NCBI RefSeq assembly: GCF_001719165.1
Contig: NZ_CP017057.1
Location: 62,001 to 126,000 of the forward strand
Direction: 5' to 3'
DNA: 64,000 bases
Source of the DNA: Erythrobacter litoralis
GTDB taxonomy: Bacteria; Pseudomonadota; Alphaproteobacteria; Sphingomonadales; Sphingomonadaceae
Position numbers and translations under genes: made by a program. The notes beneath the pieces were generated by a model that saw only the letters and a list, made by a program, of their open reading frames with translations, was not told the DNA's origin and searched no databases. Positions 20,824 to 30,589 of this stretch are shown here, piece after piece (the stretch's first letter is position 1; each line of letters begins with the position of its first letter).

Positions 20824-20825
20824 CC

Positions 20826-21971
20826 ATGAATCTCAGAATTGTATTCGGGACGCTAGCGCTTTGCTTGTTGAGCGCCTGCGCAACGCTACCGTCGAGTGGA
20901 CCCACCGGTGATCAAATTGAAGATACCGCGAGCGAGGTCAACGACGACGGACTCGATATCAAGATCGTGCCTGTTGAAACACCCGAGGCGATCCCGCCCG
21001 CTTTGCCGCCTGAGCAATGGCAATTGCCTAACGCCGAAGCGTCGCCCACGGACCAAATCACTGCGGGTGACGTCCTTTCGATCACCATCTTCGAAGCTGG
21101 CGTCGCGCTCTTTTCTGGCGATGCGCCAGCGGCGGTCGCTCCAGGCGGGGGGTTCGATCCCTCGGTTCGGTCGCAGACCCTGCCTCCGCGCAGGGTTGAT
21201 GACTACGGCTTCATTGATGTCCCCTATGCCGGCCGAGTGCCGGTTGATGGAAGCACAGTCGCGGAGGTCGAGGCAACAATTCGGGACCGGCTGCGCGGGC
21301 TTTCGCAGGACCCGCAAGTGCTGGTCAGCCGAGAGCAGATCATCGGGAACTCGGTGATTGTTGGCGGGGAAGTCGCGAATCCCGGGCGTCTGGTCTTGCA
21401 TACCAACCGGGAGAGCTTCTCGGACATCGTCGCCTTGTCGGGGGGCTATCGCGGAGAAATGCGAAACCTTGTTCTGCAGGTCGAACGCGGTGATCAGGTC
21501 GCCCGTTTGCGGCTTGCTGATGTCATGTCTGGTCCATACAGCCGCCTTCGCGCCGCACCTGGTGACCGGCTGACGGTCATATCCGATCCCATGACGTTCT
21601 CGGTTCTCGGCGCATCAGGCCGAGTGCAGCAAATGCCTTTCAACCGCGAGCGCATGAGCGTGGTCGAGGCAATCGCCATGGCAGGCGGCCCAAGTGACAA
21701 CACCGGAGATCCACAGGCTGTATTCCTGTTCCGCTATGCTGGCGACGAGGGCACAGAGCCGACCGTCTACCATTTCAACATGATGGAGGCGCCAACCTTC
21801 TTCCTCGCGCAGCGCTTCATGCTCCGCGACAAGGATGTTCTCTATTTTGGCAACTCTGCCTCCAATCAACCGCGCAAACTCATCCAGACGATTGGCCAGC
21901 TTTTCTCGCCAATCGTGACCGCTACCGCGCTCACGAACAACATCGGTGGCGGTAACGGCGGCAGCAACTGA
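20826..21971 (+). CDS. Polysaccharide export outer-membrane lipoprotein (Wza/KpsD-like)
   Basis: 381 aa from the ATG at 20826; the longer open frame upstream is not needed because a lipoprotein signal begins here, with lipobox LLSAC and lipidated Cys18. A Poly_export domain follows the DQITAGDVLSITIFEAG segment (near residue 75-170), with DDYGFIDVPYAGRVPVDG. SLBB-type beta-grasp repeats follow (SVIVGGEVANPGRLVLHT, FSVLGASGRVQQMPF). It forms the periplasmic/outer-membrane conduit for capsule export and works with KpsMT. No polysaccharide co-polymerase (KpsE) is seen in this window. Confidence 0.9.
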   Translation: MNLRIVFGTLALCLLSACATLPSSGPTGDQIEDTASEVNDDGLDIKIVPVETPEAIPPALPPEQWQLPNAEASPTDQITAGDVLSITIFEAGVALFSGDAPAAVAPGGGFDPSVRSQTLPPRRVDDYGFIDVPYAGRVPVDGSTVAEVEATIRDRLRGLSQDPQVLVSREQIIGNSVIVGGEVANPGRLVLHTNRESFSDIVALSGGYRGEMRNLVLQVERGDQVARLRLADVMSGPYSRLRAAPGDRLTVISDPMTFSVLGASGRVQQMPFNRERMSVVEAIAMAGGPSDNTGDPQAVFLFRYAGDEGTEPTVYHFNMMEAPTFFLAQRFMLRDKDVLYFGNSASNQPRKLIQTIGQLFSPIVTATALTNNIGGGNGGSN

Positions 21972-22302
21972 GACGAGCGACACTTTGGGAATCGGCTTGA
22001 TCGAGCATGTCCTTATCGCTCTCACACTTCAGTGCGCGGTAGGTCTTGCAACAAGAAACTGGTGGGCGGGCGGGCTTGCCTCATGCAGCTATTTCGTCGG
22101 AAGGGAATTGGCACAAGCCGAATATCGCTGGATCGAGCGGTTTGGCGGAGGGGAGCGTGCAAATGCACCTTGGTGGGCTGCATTTGATTGGCGGGCATGG
22201 ACTTCTGTTGATCAGGTTGTCGACATCGCAGGACCGATCATAGCTTGTACCATGTTGTGGCTCGCTGTGCGACGGAAGCCAAGCCGCCCTAGTCGTCGAT
22301 AG
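21946..22302 (+). CDS. Small membrane protein downstream of the export lipoprotein
   Basis: Up to 118 aa. The GTG at 21946 lies inside the previous gene; a TTG at 21985 would give 105 aa. It has a hydrophobic N-terminal segment (HVLIALTLQCAVGLATRNWW), a middle stretch with ELAQAEYRWIERFGGG, and a second hydrophobic segment (VVDIAGPIIACTMLWLAV) ending in basic residues. It resembles small phage- or capsule-associated inner-membrane proteins but I cannot name a family with certainty. Its position suggests co-expression with capsule export. Confidence 0.55.
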   Translation: MAVTAAATETSDTLGIGLIEHVLIALTLQCAVGLATRNWWAGGLASCSYFVGRELAQAEYRWIERFGGGERANAPWWAAFDWRAWTSVDQVVDIAGPIIACTMLWLAVRRKPSRPSRR

Positions 22303-23320
22303 CGCGTCGTCTTCCCACGGATTGCCATGGCTGACCCATCTGTCTCTCAAGGCGATCACGCAGGGACCATAGCCACCCAACACGGCGCTCTGCGATGCCC
22401 GGAAGGCTGAGCAAGTCTCCACCGAGCCAAGGGAGAAACGGATTGCGCCGAGCATAGGACCATAACTCGACTCTCTCGCCCTTGCATTGAGCCGAACCGC
22501 GTGCATGAAATCCGCTGGTGTCAGCGACCACGAGGGTATTCGCGGGCACTGATATTTTTTCTGCCGCGCCGAGATCCATGGCAATCAGTGCGTTTTCATC
22601 GACCCTCGGCGAACCGCGCGCGGACAGCCGATCGATCGACCTTGGATCGACCAGGCTCCGCTCGTACTCCCATTTGAGGCGCGCCTCGCTGAAGCGATGC
22701 GAACCTGGGACGTAGGTGAAAGGGCCATCAGCCTCGGTCACCGGCTTTAGAAAAAGCCACGATTTCATGGAGGCATGGAAGGTATCGGCGTGCAGCGTTT
22801 CCTGTGGGTCAGGAGCCTCTCCGCCGCAGCTGCTCACGATAGTTTGCACGTAGTGGAGCGGGGTAGTGCGATAGCTCGCCACGTAATGGAACAAGGCGTT
22901 AATATCAGATCGTCCGAGGAAGCGCTTTAGCTCCGGTATTTCCGCAAGCATCTCCCCGTCGATCGCAATCCGGCGAGTAATGGCATCACCCTGACGCATC
23001 TCCCGGGCCGGCCATTCCTGAGATAGGATTGCATCTCGCAAACCTTCAAAGTCTTCCGAAGGAACCGCATTTTCGATTACAACGAAGCCATCCCGCTCAA
23101 ACGCGTCGCGCCATTCATGCGGGACTTTGGCGGCAAGTCTCTTGCGACGCCATCTGCACATCCGTTCGGCGATCCGGACCCGCGACTGGTGCAAGCCGAG
23201 CGCATTTAATCGCCGTGAACCGATGATCGGGTTATCTATGAAGCTCTTAGTGCCGCTCGCGAGTTGGAGCGTCCATATCGGTGTTTGAAGAGCGGTCTTG
23301 AGCCTTCGCAGCCAAGTCAT
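22289..23320 (-). CDS. PhyH-family Fe(II)/2-oxoglutarate dioxygenase, second copy in locus
   Basis: 343 aa. The iron site is visible as His-x-Asp in [10 protein letters not shown] and the distal His in GFHARGSAQ, with an Arg in [11 protein letters not shown]. The middle has [16 protein letters not shown], typical of PhyH proteins. Its ATG (23320) overlaps the kdsA stop by four bases (ATGA), so the two genes are translationally coupled. Coupling to Kdo synthesis suggests hydroxylation of Kdo, of another capsule sugar or of the lipid anchor. It is only distantly similar to the copy at 778-1755. The substrate is unknown. Confidence 0.85.
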   Translation of the reverse strand: MTWLRRLKTALQTPIWTLQLASGTKSFIDNPIIGSRRLNALGLHQSRVRIAERMCRWRRKRLAAKVPHEWRDAFERDGFVVIENAVPSEDFEGLRDAILSQEWPAREMRQGDAITRRIAIDGEMLAEIPELKRFLGRSDINALFHYVASYRTTPLHYVQTIVSSCGGEAPDPQETLHADTFHASMKSWLFLKPVTEADGPFTYVPGSHRFSEARLKWEYERSLVDPRSIDRLSARGSPRVDENALIAMDLGAAEKISVPANTLVVADTSGFHARGSAQCKGERVELWSYARRNPFLPWLGGDLLSLPGIAERRVGWLWSLRDRLERQMGQPWQSVGRRRAIDD

Positions 23321-24162
23321 CTTCGGGCGCGCGGGGCAGCTTTGGTGATTTCGTCAATCGCAAGTAATTGCGCCACGAGAGGCTCGAATTGGTCGAGCGG
23401 CAAGGCGTTCGGGCCGTCCGACAAAGCTGAGGCAGGGTCGGGGTGCGTTTCCATGAATACTCCGGCGACCCCTGCCGCGACGGCTGCTCGTGCGAGTAGC
23501 GGCACATATTCGCTTTGACCGCCCGAGCGAGATCCAAGGCCGCCAGGTTGTTGAACCGAATGAGTCGCATCGAACACGACCGGGCACCCGGTCTCGGCCA
23601 TTATCGAAAGGCTGCGCATGTCGGATACCAGCGTGTTGTAGCCGAAAGACGTTCCCCGTTCGCATAGAAGGAAATTGTCGGGCGAGTGCCCCTTGTCAGT
23701 GGCTGCTTGCCGAGCCTTGGCGACAACGTTTTGCATGTCCGCAGGGGCCATGAATTGCGCCTTCTTGATGTTTACCGGCTTTCCCGTTGCCGCCACTGCA
23801 CAAATGAAGTCCGTTTGCCGCGCAAGAAACGCTGGCGTTTGCAGCACATCGACTACCTCTGCCACCGGGACTGCCTGAGATGGTTCATGGACATCGGTCA
23901 GGACCGGCAGCCCCGTCTCCGTGCGGACTTTTTCAAGTATGGTTAACCCTTCCTCAAGGCCCGGTCCCCGATAAGAGTTGCCAGAGGTCCGGTTGGCCTT
24001 GTCGAACGAGCTTTTGAATATCAGCAATATGCCGAGCCGCTCCGCAATCTCAGCAAGAGTTTCAGCCACGCGTAGTGAATGCGCTTCGCTTTCGATCACG
24101 CAGGGGCCCGCAATGATGAACAAGGGGCGACCGGGGATGATTTCGTGATCACAGAGCATCAT
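23317..24162 (-). CDS. kdsA: 3-deoxy-D-manno-octulosonate-8-phosphate synthase (Kdo-8-P synthase)
   Basis: 281 aa from the tandem ATG codons at 24162/24159; a much longer open frame reaches 24738 but lacks any family similarity. It condenses phosphoenolpyruvate with arabinose-5-phosphate. The signature strand [76 protein letters not shown] and [13 protein letters not shown] are all in place. The length is normal. It begins the minus-strand kdsA-phyH operon, divergent from kpsF, so the two Kdo precursor steps share an intergenic region. A capsule-dedicated copy in addition to an LPS copy elsewhere is possible. Confidence 0.95.
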   Translation of the reverse strand: MMLCDHEIIPGRPLFIIAGPCVIESEAHSLRVAETLAEIAERLGILLIFKSSFDKANRTSGNSYRGPGLEEGLTILEKVRTETGLPVLTDVHEPSQAVPVAEVVDVLQTPAFLARQTDFICAVAATGKPVNIKKAQFMAPADMQNVVAKARQAATDKGHSPDNFLLCERGTSFGYNTLVSDMRSLSIMAETGCPVVFDATHSVQQPGGLGSRSGGQSEYVPLLARAAVAAGVAGVFMETHPDPASALSDGPNALPLDQFEPLVAQLLAIDEITKAAPRARR

Positions 24163-24360
24163 CGCGAGGATATTCCGAGCAGCAGCATGGAGAGACGCTT
24201 GTGAAGATTTCAACGGTTTACCGCAAGGGGGCTCAACTTCGCCCCTAATATCCCGCATTTGCTTCGGGCGGAGCTTGACATGTGGCCGTTGAGCGCCAGA
24301 GCAAGCCTTCCGCGGTGAACTATGTTTGTGATCTAAGTTGGTGTCGCATTGTCTACGATT

Positions 24361-25344
24361 ATGAAAAACACTCCGATCCATAGCTTCCTGTCTTCCGCCG
24401 AGAAGACTGTAGACATTGAAATTGCGGGTCTGGAGGAGCTCAAGCGGGCATTTTCGGAGACCGAGCTCGGCGATGCTTTTGAAGAAGCGGTGGAGCTTTT
24501 TTCGTCTGCCCAAGGTCGGATCATCCTGACGGGCATCGGGAAGAGCGGGCATATCGCTCGCAAGGTCGCTGCGACGCTCGTTTCTACCGGCACCTCGGCA
24601 ATGTACTTGCATCCGGGTGAGGCCAGCCATGGCGATCTTGGTTCGATCGGTGCTGGCGACGTAGTCTTTGCAATTACCTGGTCGGGTACGACGAGTGAAC
24701 TTGGCGACATCGTGAATTTCTGCGGGCTCAACGCGCATCCGCTTGTTGTCGCAACAGCCTTTCCCGAGAGGTGGATCGGGAGGGCTGCCGACATATGCCT
24801 CGTGCTTCCCAAGGTGCGCGAAGCATGTCCCAATGAGCTTGCGCCGACTTCTTCAACGACAATGCAGATGGTGCTCGGCGATGCGATTGCGGTGGCTTTG
24901 ATCGAAGCTCGCGGTTTCTCGCCTTGTAATTTCAGCGCCTACCATCCTGGCGGACTCCTGGGAGCGCGTCTTGCGACTCTTGAGAAGGTGATGGGCACTG
25001 GTGAGGCGATTCCCAAGGTGTCTGTCGATGCTTCACTGCGTGAAGCTACGGTCGAAATGAGCCGCAAGCGGTACGGTTGCACGGCAGTGGTTCGCGCGGA
25101 CGGTAAGCTAGCGGGAGCATTCACCGACGGGGACCTGCGTCGCTGCATCACGGCGTACGATCTCGATGAATCGATCGCCGAACACATGTCGTTGCATCCA
25201 GTGACCGCTAATGCCCAGATGATGTCGACAGATGCCTTGGTGCTCATGAATGAGAACGCGGTTTCGGTCCTGTTCGTTACTGAAGCGGACAAGCTCGTGG
25301 GGATCGTGCACATGCATGATCTCGTCCAGCTAGGGATCGCTTGA
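24361..25344 (+). CDS. kpsF: Arabinose-5-phosphate isomerase KpsF/KdsD
   Basis: 327 aa from the ATG at 24361; a TTG four codons earlier is possible. The SIS domain covers about residues 35-175: [19 protein letters not shown], then [20 protein letters not shown], and [12 protein letters not shown]. It is followed by [20 protein letters not shown] and two CBS domains (about 205-325; [35 protein letters not shown]). It converts ribulose-5-phosphate to arabinose-5-phosphate, the first dedicated Kdo step. It heads a plus-strand operon running to the GT4 gene at 28553-29749. Confidence 0.95.
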   Translation: MKNTPIHSFLSSAEKTVDIEIAGLEELKRAFSETELGDAFEEAVELFSSAQGRIILTGIGKSGHIARKVAATLVSTGTSAMYLHPGEASHGDLGSIGAGDVVFAITWSGTTSELGDIVNFCGLNAHPLVVATAFPERWIGRAADICLVLPKVREACPNELAPTSSTTMQMVLGDAIAVALIEARGFSPCNFSAYHPGGLLGARLATLEKVMGTGEAIPKVSVDASLREATVEMSRKRYGCTAVVRADGKLAGAFTDGDLRRCITAYDLDESIAEHMSLHPVTANAQMMSTDALVLMNENAVSVLFVTEADKLVGIVHMHDLVQLGIA

Positions 25345-25381
25345 TACGCGCCGATAACTTGCGCTGCGAAAACGGTTTGGC

Positions 25382-26200
25382 ATGAGCGCGTCCGGGAAAG
25401 ATCTGATCGTAATCCCGGCGCGGTACGGCTCTACTCGCTTGCCCGGCAAGCCGCTCCGTCAACTTGCTGGGCGGACATTGCTTGAGCGCGTTATCGCAAA
25501 CGCACGTCTCGCCGCCCAATCGGTCGAACACTGCGACGTTATCGTTGCAACCGACGACAAGCGCATCGCTGAACACGCAGAAACTATCGGGGTCGCCGCA
25601 GTCATCACCCCGATCGAGATCGATTCGGGCAGCGCCCGAGCACATGCCGCAGCATGTGCGCGAGAATCCCAGCCCCAGCTTGTCATCAACCTCCAAGGCG
25701 ATGCGCCGTTCATAACGCATCATACGATCGCTGCCTTGGTAACGGCTTTGCGTGATGGTGATGCGCAAGTTGCCACTCCGGTCTTCCAGCTCGATTGGGA
25801 TCGCCTCGACCGATTGCGTTCCCATAAGCAGTCGAACCCATTCAGTGGGACAACCTGCGTTCGCGATAGGTCGGGGCATGCGCTTTGGTTCTCGAAGCAA
25901 ATCCTGCCAGCCTTGCGCGGCGAGGACGCGCTGCGACGCGAACCCTGGGCGCCAGTGTGGCAGCATCTCGGCCTTTATGCATATACCCTCGCGGCGCTCG
26001 ATTGGTTCGTGGCCAACCCAGCAGGCGTCTACGAAATCCTTGAGGGATTGGAGCAATTGCGCTTCCTCGAAAATGGCTGGAAAATTGCTACGATCCCTGT
26101 CCCAGCACCAGAGTACGCCCTTTCCGGCATCGATACCGAAGGTGACCTTGCTCTTGCAGAACAGGCGATCGAAAGGCTTGGCGACCCATTTCCAACCTAA
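25382..26200 (+). CDS. kdsB: CMP-Kdo synthetase (3-deoxy-manno-octulosonate cytidylyltransferase)
   Basis: 272 aa with ATG at 25382. The nucleotidyltransferase fold starts with IVIPARYGSTRLPGKPL. It continues with VIVATDDKRIAEHAE, SGSARAHAAACA, LVINLQGDAPFI and the metal-binding end EYALSGIDTEGDLALAE. It activates Kdo with CTP for KpsC and KpsS. In many relatives the SG-x-x-R motif is followed by a different hexapeptide (SGTDR), so the SGSAR variant is worth noting. It lies 37 bases after kpsF and 44 before the next gene. Confidence 0.93.
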   Translation: MSASGKDLIVIPARYGSTRLPGKPLRQLAGRTLLERVIANARLAAQSVEHCDVIVATDDKRIAEHAETIGVAAVITPIEIDSGSARAHAAACARESQPQLVINLQGDAPFITHHTIAALVTALRDGDAQVATPVFQLDWDRLDRLRSHKQSNPFSGTTCVRDRSGHALWFSKQILPALRGEDALRREPWAPVWQHLGLYAYTLAALDWFVANPAGVYEILEGLEQLRFLENGWKIATIPVPAPEYALSGIDTEGDLALAEQAIERLGDPFPT

Positions 26201-26244
26201 CTCGAGCATTTGCCGACGTGCTGGCTGTCGCTAGAGACGCAGGC

Positions 26245-26856
26245 ATGTTCATCGTCGCTCGCCATGGCAACACCTTTGAGGCCGGCACCGCGCCGCGCAG
26301 GATCGGTGCGCGAACCGATCTTCCACTTACCGAATCAGGGCAGGGCCAAGCTAACGCTTTGGGCGAGCTTTTTGCTCGAAAGGACATTAATTTCAGAAGG
26401 GTGCTGTCTGGACCGCTTCTCCGTACACGCCAGACGGCAAAGGCAATTCTTGCCCGCCAAAGCTCGCCGCCAGAGCTGGAATTGAACGATTTCCTAGCAG
26501 AGGTGGATTACGGTCCCGATGAGAACAAGCCTGAAGAGGAGGTCATAGCTCGTATTGGCGCAGCTGCGATTTCCGCGTGGGATGAACGAGCTGCTGTGCC
26601 TCTCGGCTGGAGCGTCGAGCCCAGTCAGCGGATCGCTGCATGGCGTTCCTTTTTCTTCTCCGAACAATTCTCTCAAGGCCCAATTTTGCTCGTTACAAGC
26701 AATGGCGCAGCGCGCTTTGCGCTCTTGGCTGATCCGGCGTTAGCCGAAGCGGCTTCGAAACTCGGATCTCTCAAGCTTCCCACCGGCGGATACGGAATCA
26801 TCGAGCGGGGTACCCATGGCGGACTGACGCTGACAGCTTGGGGCGACAGGCCTTGA
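26245..26856 (+). CDS. Histidine phosphatase (phosphoglycerate-mutase superfamily) in capsule operon
   Basis: 203 aa from the ATG at 26245 (MFIVARHGNTFE), which puts the catalytic RHG motif at the N-terminus as in the family; a GTG at 26218 is an alternative. LSGPLLRTRQTAKAIL carries the second Arg, FLAEVDYGPDENKPEEEV carries the acid loop, and VTSNGAARF carries what is normally the second active-site His region, written SNG rather than SHG. That change means the classic distal His may be missing. It probably removes phosphate from a Kdo or sugar intermediate, but this is inferred from position. It overlaps kpsC slightly. Confidence 0.75.
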   Translation: MFIVARHGNTFEAGTAPRRIGARTDLPLTESGQGQANALGELFARKDINFRRVLSGPLLRTRQTAKAILARQSSPPELELNDFLAEVDYGPDENKPEEEVIARIGAAAISAWDERAAVPLGWSVEPSQRIAAWRSFFFSEQFSQGPILLVTSNGAARFALLADPALAEAASKLGSLKLPTGGYGIIERGTHGGLTLTAWGDRP

Positions 26857-26870
26857 GCGGCGAAGATCAA

Positions 26871-28556
26871 GTGCTCCCGAAAGCCTTGTTGCGTCCTCCT
26901 CCCTTACCAGGCCTCGCAGTGAGGTCTGATGGTAGCAAGCCACCGGCGGTGACCGGCGAACTTCCCGATGCGGCTGCCCGTAAACGGCTTTTCACTGCCT
27001 TGCGTGATGCACGGGTCGGCGGAGCATTCTGGGGTGCGCCTGCTCATCCGACCGCCACCCCGGAAGCCCAGTCAGCGGGAATCGTGATCCGTACGAATAG
27101 CCCTGAGGAAGGCGCAGCGCTTCGCGTCGACTATTCCAGGAAGTCCAGTCTCGTATTTGTCCGGCAGGATGATGATGGCGACGTCGACCCGTGGTCGATC
27201 CTTCCGGAGTCAGGGAAACTAGTGGCACATGGCGACGATGAATGGGTCGCGCTCGCTACCGTAATCGGTAAGCCGGTACAGGTACTGTCACCTGGCGGAT
27301 TCGGGGCACCGGAAGATGGCATGGAGCAACTCGCTAATCGTGCTTTGTCAGCGCTTTGCAAGCCTATGCGCGACCCCTTTAGCGAAGGCTGGCTGTCGCC
27401 TGAGGCGGCGATCGCCCTGCTTGCCGACTGGAGAAGGGTGATAGACCATAACCGCGGCGCGAAAGGGGAGCGTTTGGTCGCCGCCTGTGGGATCAGCTGG
27501 TGGAAGCGGCGAGAGATCAATAACTTCCTATGGTCCCCAGGTGCGAAACTGCGCATCTTTAGAAGCGCCTCGCGCGCGCTCTCCGCAGCGCGCGCCGAAG
27601 ATGGCGCGCTTGCCGTTTGGCCCTCCCGCATTTCGCCCGATCTGATCTCAAAGGCCAAAAAACGGGGCGTTAAACTGGTGCGCGTTGAAGACGGGTTTGT
27701 TCGTTCCGTTGGTTTGGGGACCAATCTTGTTCCGCCTCTGTCGGTAATCGTCGATCGCAGAGGAATCCATTTCGATCCTTCGGAGCCCAGTGACCTCGAA
27801 CATATCCTTGCGAATGAGACTTTCACCTCATCTTTGATCGAGCGCGCAGCAAGGCTGCGCGAGACGATCGTCGCGAACGGTATCAGCAAATATTCTCGGG
27901 CATTGGACCGCCAACCAAGTTTGACCAGGCGCGCTCGAGAGCGCCGCGTTGTGCTGGTTCCTGGCCAGGTCGAGGATGACATGTCGGTCCTGGCGGGAGG
28001 AGGCGGCATCACCTCGAACCTCGAACTCTTGCGACGGGTCCGCGTGCTAGAAATCGACTCCGAAATCTGGTGGAGGCCGCACCCAGACGTCGACGCAGGT
28101 CACCGGAAAGGCTTCGTTCCAGATAGCGACGCGCTCCGCCATGCCGACCGCATCGTGCGCGACGAGAGCATGGCCGAACTACTGGAAGCCGTCGATGGGG
28201 TTCACGTACTCACTTCACTCGCAGGCTTTGAAGCTCTCTTGCGTGGCCGGGATGTGACCTGTCACGGCACTCCATTCTACGCGGGCTGGGGCCTGACGCG
28301 CGATCTTGGCACTGTGCCCAATCGGCGGGGGCGACCTTTGTCGCTCGACGAGTTGGTGGCGGGCGTACTCGTACTTTATCCGCGCTATCTGGACCCTGTC
28401 ACCGGATTGCCCTGCCCGCCCGAAATACTGGTACAACGAATGGCACGCGGCGAGACGCCCAACCGACTGGCATGGATAGAGCCGATCCGGCGCGCTCAAG
28501 GTCGATTCATGTCCCAGCTGGCTCCGAGTAGAAGAAAGCGTAACGACATAAGATGA
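26871..28556 (+). CDS. kpsC: Capsule Kdo transferase KpsC with a reduced N-terminal half
   Basis: 561 aa from the GTG at 26871 (GAAG five bases upstream); TTG starts at 26838 or 26853 are possible. The C-terminal GT domain is well kept: GISWWKRREINNFLW, AVWPSRISPDLISKAKKRGV, VEDGFVRSVGLG, VLVPGQVEDDMSVLAGG, WWRPHPDVDAGHRKG, VLTSLAGFEALLRGRDV, FYAGWGLTRD. The first ~190 residues keep only pieces of the usual second transferase domain (DPWSILPESGKLVAHGDDEW). KpsC with KpsS builds the poly-beta-Kdo linker on the lipid anchor. Normal dual-domain KpsC is about 670 aa, so this one may have one working site. Confidence 0.9.
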   Translation: MLPKALLRPPPLPGLAVRSDGSKPPAVTGELPDAAARKRLFTALRDARVGGAFWGAPAHPTATPEAQSAGIVIRTNSPEEGAALRVDYSRKSSLVFVRQDDDGDVDPWSILPESGKLVAHGDDEWVALATVIGKPVQVLSPGGFGAPEDGMEQLANRALSALCKPMRDPFSEGWLSPEAAIALLADWRRVIDHNRGAKGERLVAACGISWWKRREINNFLWSPGAKLRIFRSASRALSAARAEDGALAVWPSRISPDLISKAKKRGVKLVRVEDGFVRSVGLGTNLVPPLSVIVDRRGIHFDPSEPSDLEHILANETFTSSLIERAARLRETIVANGISKYSRALDRQPSLTRRARERRVVLVPGQVEDDMSVLAGGGGITSNLELLRRVRVLEIDSEIWWRPHPDVDAGHRKGFVPDSDALRHADRIVRDESMAELLEAVDGVHVLTSLAGFEALLRGRDVTCHGTPFYAGWGLTRDLGTVPNRRGRPLSLDELVAGVLVLYPRYLDPVTGLPCPPEILVQRMARGETPNRLAWIEPIRRAQGRFMSQLAPSRRKRNDIR

Positions 28557-29749
28557 CGCGGGTTGTGCTTGATATCTCGAGGCTCATTTCCCGGGTTCGT
28601 CATGCCCGCCCATCGGGCGTGGATCGAGTGGAAATGGCCTACGCGCGGGGACTCGCAAATCGCTATGGGTGCGACCTTGCCTTCTGCGCTGTGCACCCCA
28701 CGGGTTGGTACGGGCGTCTGCGCCGCGAAGTTGCCGAAGCCTATCTCGATGAGCTCGAGCGCCGCTGGGCAGATCCCGAAGGGGCATCCGGACAGCGCTC
28801 GTTAGCTTCTGTCTTGCCATGGATGCGCCGCCTTTTGCCGACTCGCAAGGGCATGAGAACAAGCGACGTGCTGGTGCAAGTCTCGCCGCATCATCTCGAT
28901 AGATCTGAGTTGATGCGCCATATCCTGAATGCCGAGCAGGTCAGGTTTGTCTGTATGGTGCACGACTTGATCCCCATCGAATACCCTGAATATGCGCGTC
29001 CAGGCGGCGCATCCCAGCATGAAGCGCGCATGGCTAACGTTATCGAATTGGCCGACGCGGTCATCACCAACTCCCGGTCGACAGCTACATCGCTGAAGCG
29101 CTGGTCCGACGCTAGCAATCGATCCTGCCCATCCGTCCACGTGGCTTTATTGGGAACTGCCCCAGTCTCTCGAGCTTCAGAGCATGGACGTACAGATGAC
29201 AAGCCCTACTTCGTCTGCCTTGGCACGATTGAGCCACGCAAAAATCATCTGCTGCTCCTGCATCTCTGGCGCGACATGGCGCAATCCTTGCCAGCCGACT
29301 CAATCCCGCGATTGATGATAATCGGGCGTCGCGGTTGGGAGAATGAGCAGATCCTCGATCTCTTAGATCGATCATCGGTCCTGCGCCCATTTATGCAGGA
29401 AGTGAGCAGCTGCGCAGATAGTGAGCTAGCAGCGCTCATCCGGGGATCGAAAGGTTTGCTCATGCCCTCGTTTGCAGAGGGATATGGCATGCCAATCGCC
29501 GAGGCGCTCTCGGCGGGTATTCCAGTAATAGCCAGCGACATTGCTGCTCATCGGGAGGTAGGCCAATCAGCTCCCGACTATCTTGATCCGTTAGATGGGC
29601 TTGCCTGGAAAAAGAGCATCCTTGACTACGCTAACGATGGCCCACTTCGCCGGGCTCAATTGGATCGCCTTTGCCAATGGGTCGCACCTGATTGGGAAAG
29701 CCACATGGATATCGCATCCAAAGTCATCGACGACATCTGGCGCCAGTAG
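28553..29749 (+). CDS. Family 4 glycosyltransferase
   Basis: 398 aa; its ATG overlaps the kpsC stop by four bases (ATGA). GT-B fold: an N-terminal domain beginning VVLDISRLISRVRHARPSGV with DRVEMAYARGLA, and VHDLIPIEYPEY in the acceptor half. The donor half has FVCLGTIEPRKNHLLLL, LMIIGRRGWENEQI and the diagnostic PSFAEGYGMPIAEALSAGIP. It transfers a sugar with a nucleotide donor at the cytoplasmic face. As the last gene of the kpsF operon it likely adds the first or a repeated sugar to the Kdo-primed chain. The linkage is not predictable. Confidence 0.9.
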   Translation: MTRVVLDISRLISRVRHARPSGVDRVEMAYARGLANRYGCDLAFCAVHPTGWYGRLRREVAEAYLDELERRWADPEGASGQRSLASVLPWMRRLLPTRKGMRTSDVLVQVSPHHLDRSELMRHILNAEQVRFVCMVHDLIPIEYPEYARPGGASQHEARMANVIELADAVITNSRSTATSLKRWSDASNRSCPSVHVALLGTAPVSRASEHGRTDDKPYFVCLGTIEPRKNHLLLLHLWRDMAQSLPADSIPRLMIIGRRGWENEQILDLLDRSSVLRPFMQEVSSCADSELAALIRGSKGLLMPSFAEGYGMPIAEALSAGIPVIASDIAAHREVGQSAPDYLDPLDGLAWKKSILDYANDGPLRRAQLDRLCQWVAPDWESHMDIASKVIDDIWRQ

Positions 29750-29810
29750 CCAGAAGAGCAGGTACACTTTTACGTGTTCCTAACCGGGCAGCCTGACTTT
29801 CCCGCCTCGA

Positions 29811-30470
29811 TTATTCCGCAGGATGAACTTCTTCATACTGGGCAGATTTCCGGGTTTCTCGCCGTGCTCCCGCAGCAAGACGGGTGTCGAAGATCCAGTC
29901 CCAGAAGATTGCTGTAACGGCATAGTTGCCGCCGCCAGAAATGAAATGATGGCGCATGTGATGACGCTTTATAACCCTGCCAATACGCCCACGCATTGGA
30001 TAATGATGACAGGCATAATGCGTCAAATCGTAAAGGACGTATCCACTCATGAAACCAAGCATCATCCATGCGCTGCTGACGCCGACAACTGCATAGAGCA
30101 AAACCCAGATCAGTAATCCTACGACCACGCTGACAACTGGAGGCATGAGATTGCGGAGCTTGTCGTTCGGCTCTTCGTGGTGGTTGCCGTGGATCACGAA
30201 GATGAGCCTTCGCGCCGCCTGTGCTCTCGGAGCGCAGTGAAAAAGCCAGCGATGGGCGGAATATTCAAAAAGGCTCCATCCGAGCCAACCGGCAAAAACC
30301 AAGCCAATAGCTGCAAAGATTGGGGCCGTATCCCAAGCCGCAATTGCAATGGCTGGAAGCAACAGGGCCCAGATCGCGATGAACCATCTCACCGGTATGA
30401 CCGTAAGCTTCTCTAGCCACCTGTTCTCGAATAGAACGAGACGGCGATCTTCTGAAATTGGACCCTTCAT
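29811..30470 (-). CDS. Fatty-acid hydroxylase / sterol desaturase superfamily membrane protein
   Basis: 219 aa with at least four hydrophobic segments (for example WFIAIWALLLPAIAIAAW, VVSVVVGLLIWVLLYAVVG). The histidine boxes of the di-iron superfamily are present: EYSAHRWLFH, HGNHHEEPND, HYACHHYP and KRHHMRHH. These enzymes hydroxylate or desaturate acyl chains or sterols in the membrane using O2. In a capsule locus it may alter the lipid anchor, but that is inference. It is divergent from the SDR at 30590 and converges on the GT4 gene. Confidence 0.87.
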   Translation of the reverse strand: MKGPISEDRRLVLFENRWLEKLTVIPVRWFIAIWALLLPAIAIAAWDTAPIFAAIGLVFAGWLGWSLFEYSAHRWLFHCAPRAQAARRLIFVIHGNHHEEPNDKLRNLMPPVVSVVVGLLIWVLLYAVVGVSSAWMMLGFMSGYVLYDLTHYACHHYPMRGRIGRVIKRHHMRHHFISGGGNYAVTAIFWDWIFDTRLAAGARRETRKSAQYEEVHPAE

Positions 30471-30589
30471 CGCGACGGACCCGATAGAAAAGACAATTGC
30501 TTGTCAAGCGGCAACGCGTGCAACTGAGCGGGAAACAGGATCAGATTGGATACAGAGTCGCACATGGTCAGTTCTCTAATCAACTTATC

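Noticed and set aside
20742..20825. Upstream extension of the export lipoprotein
   Set aside because: The ATG at 20826 gives a proper lipoprotein signal; the extra 28 residues would bury it.
24275..24303. TTGACA upstream of kpsF as a promoter
   Set aside because: The -35 is perfect, but the -10 at 17 bases reads AGAGCA, so it was not listed.
24163..24738. Upstream extension of kdsA
   Set aside because: It would overlap kpsF on the other strand and has no KdsA similarity.
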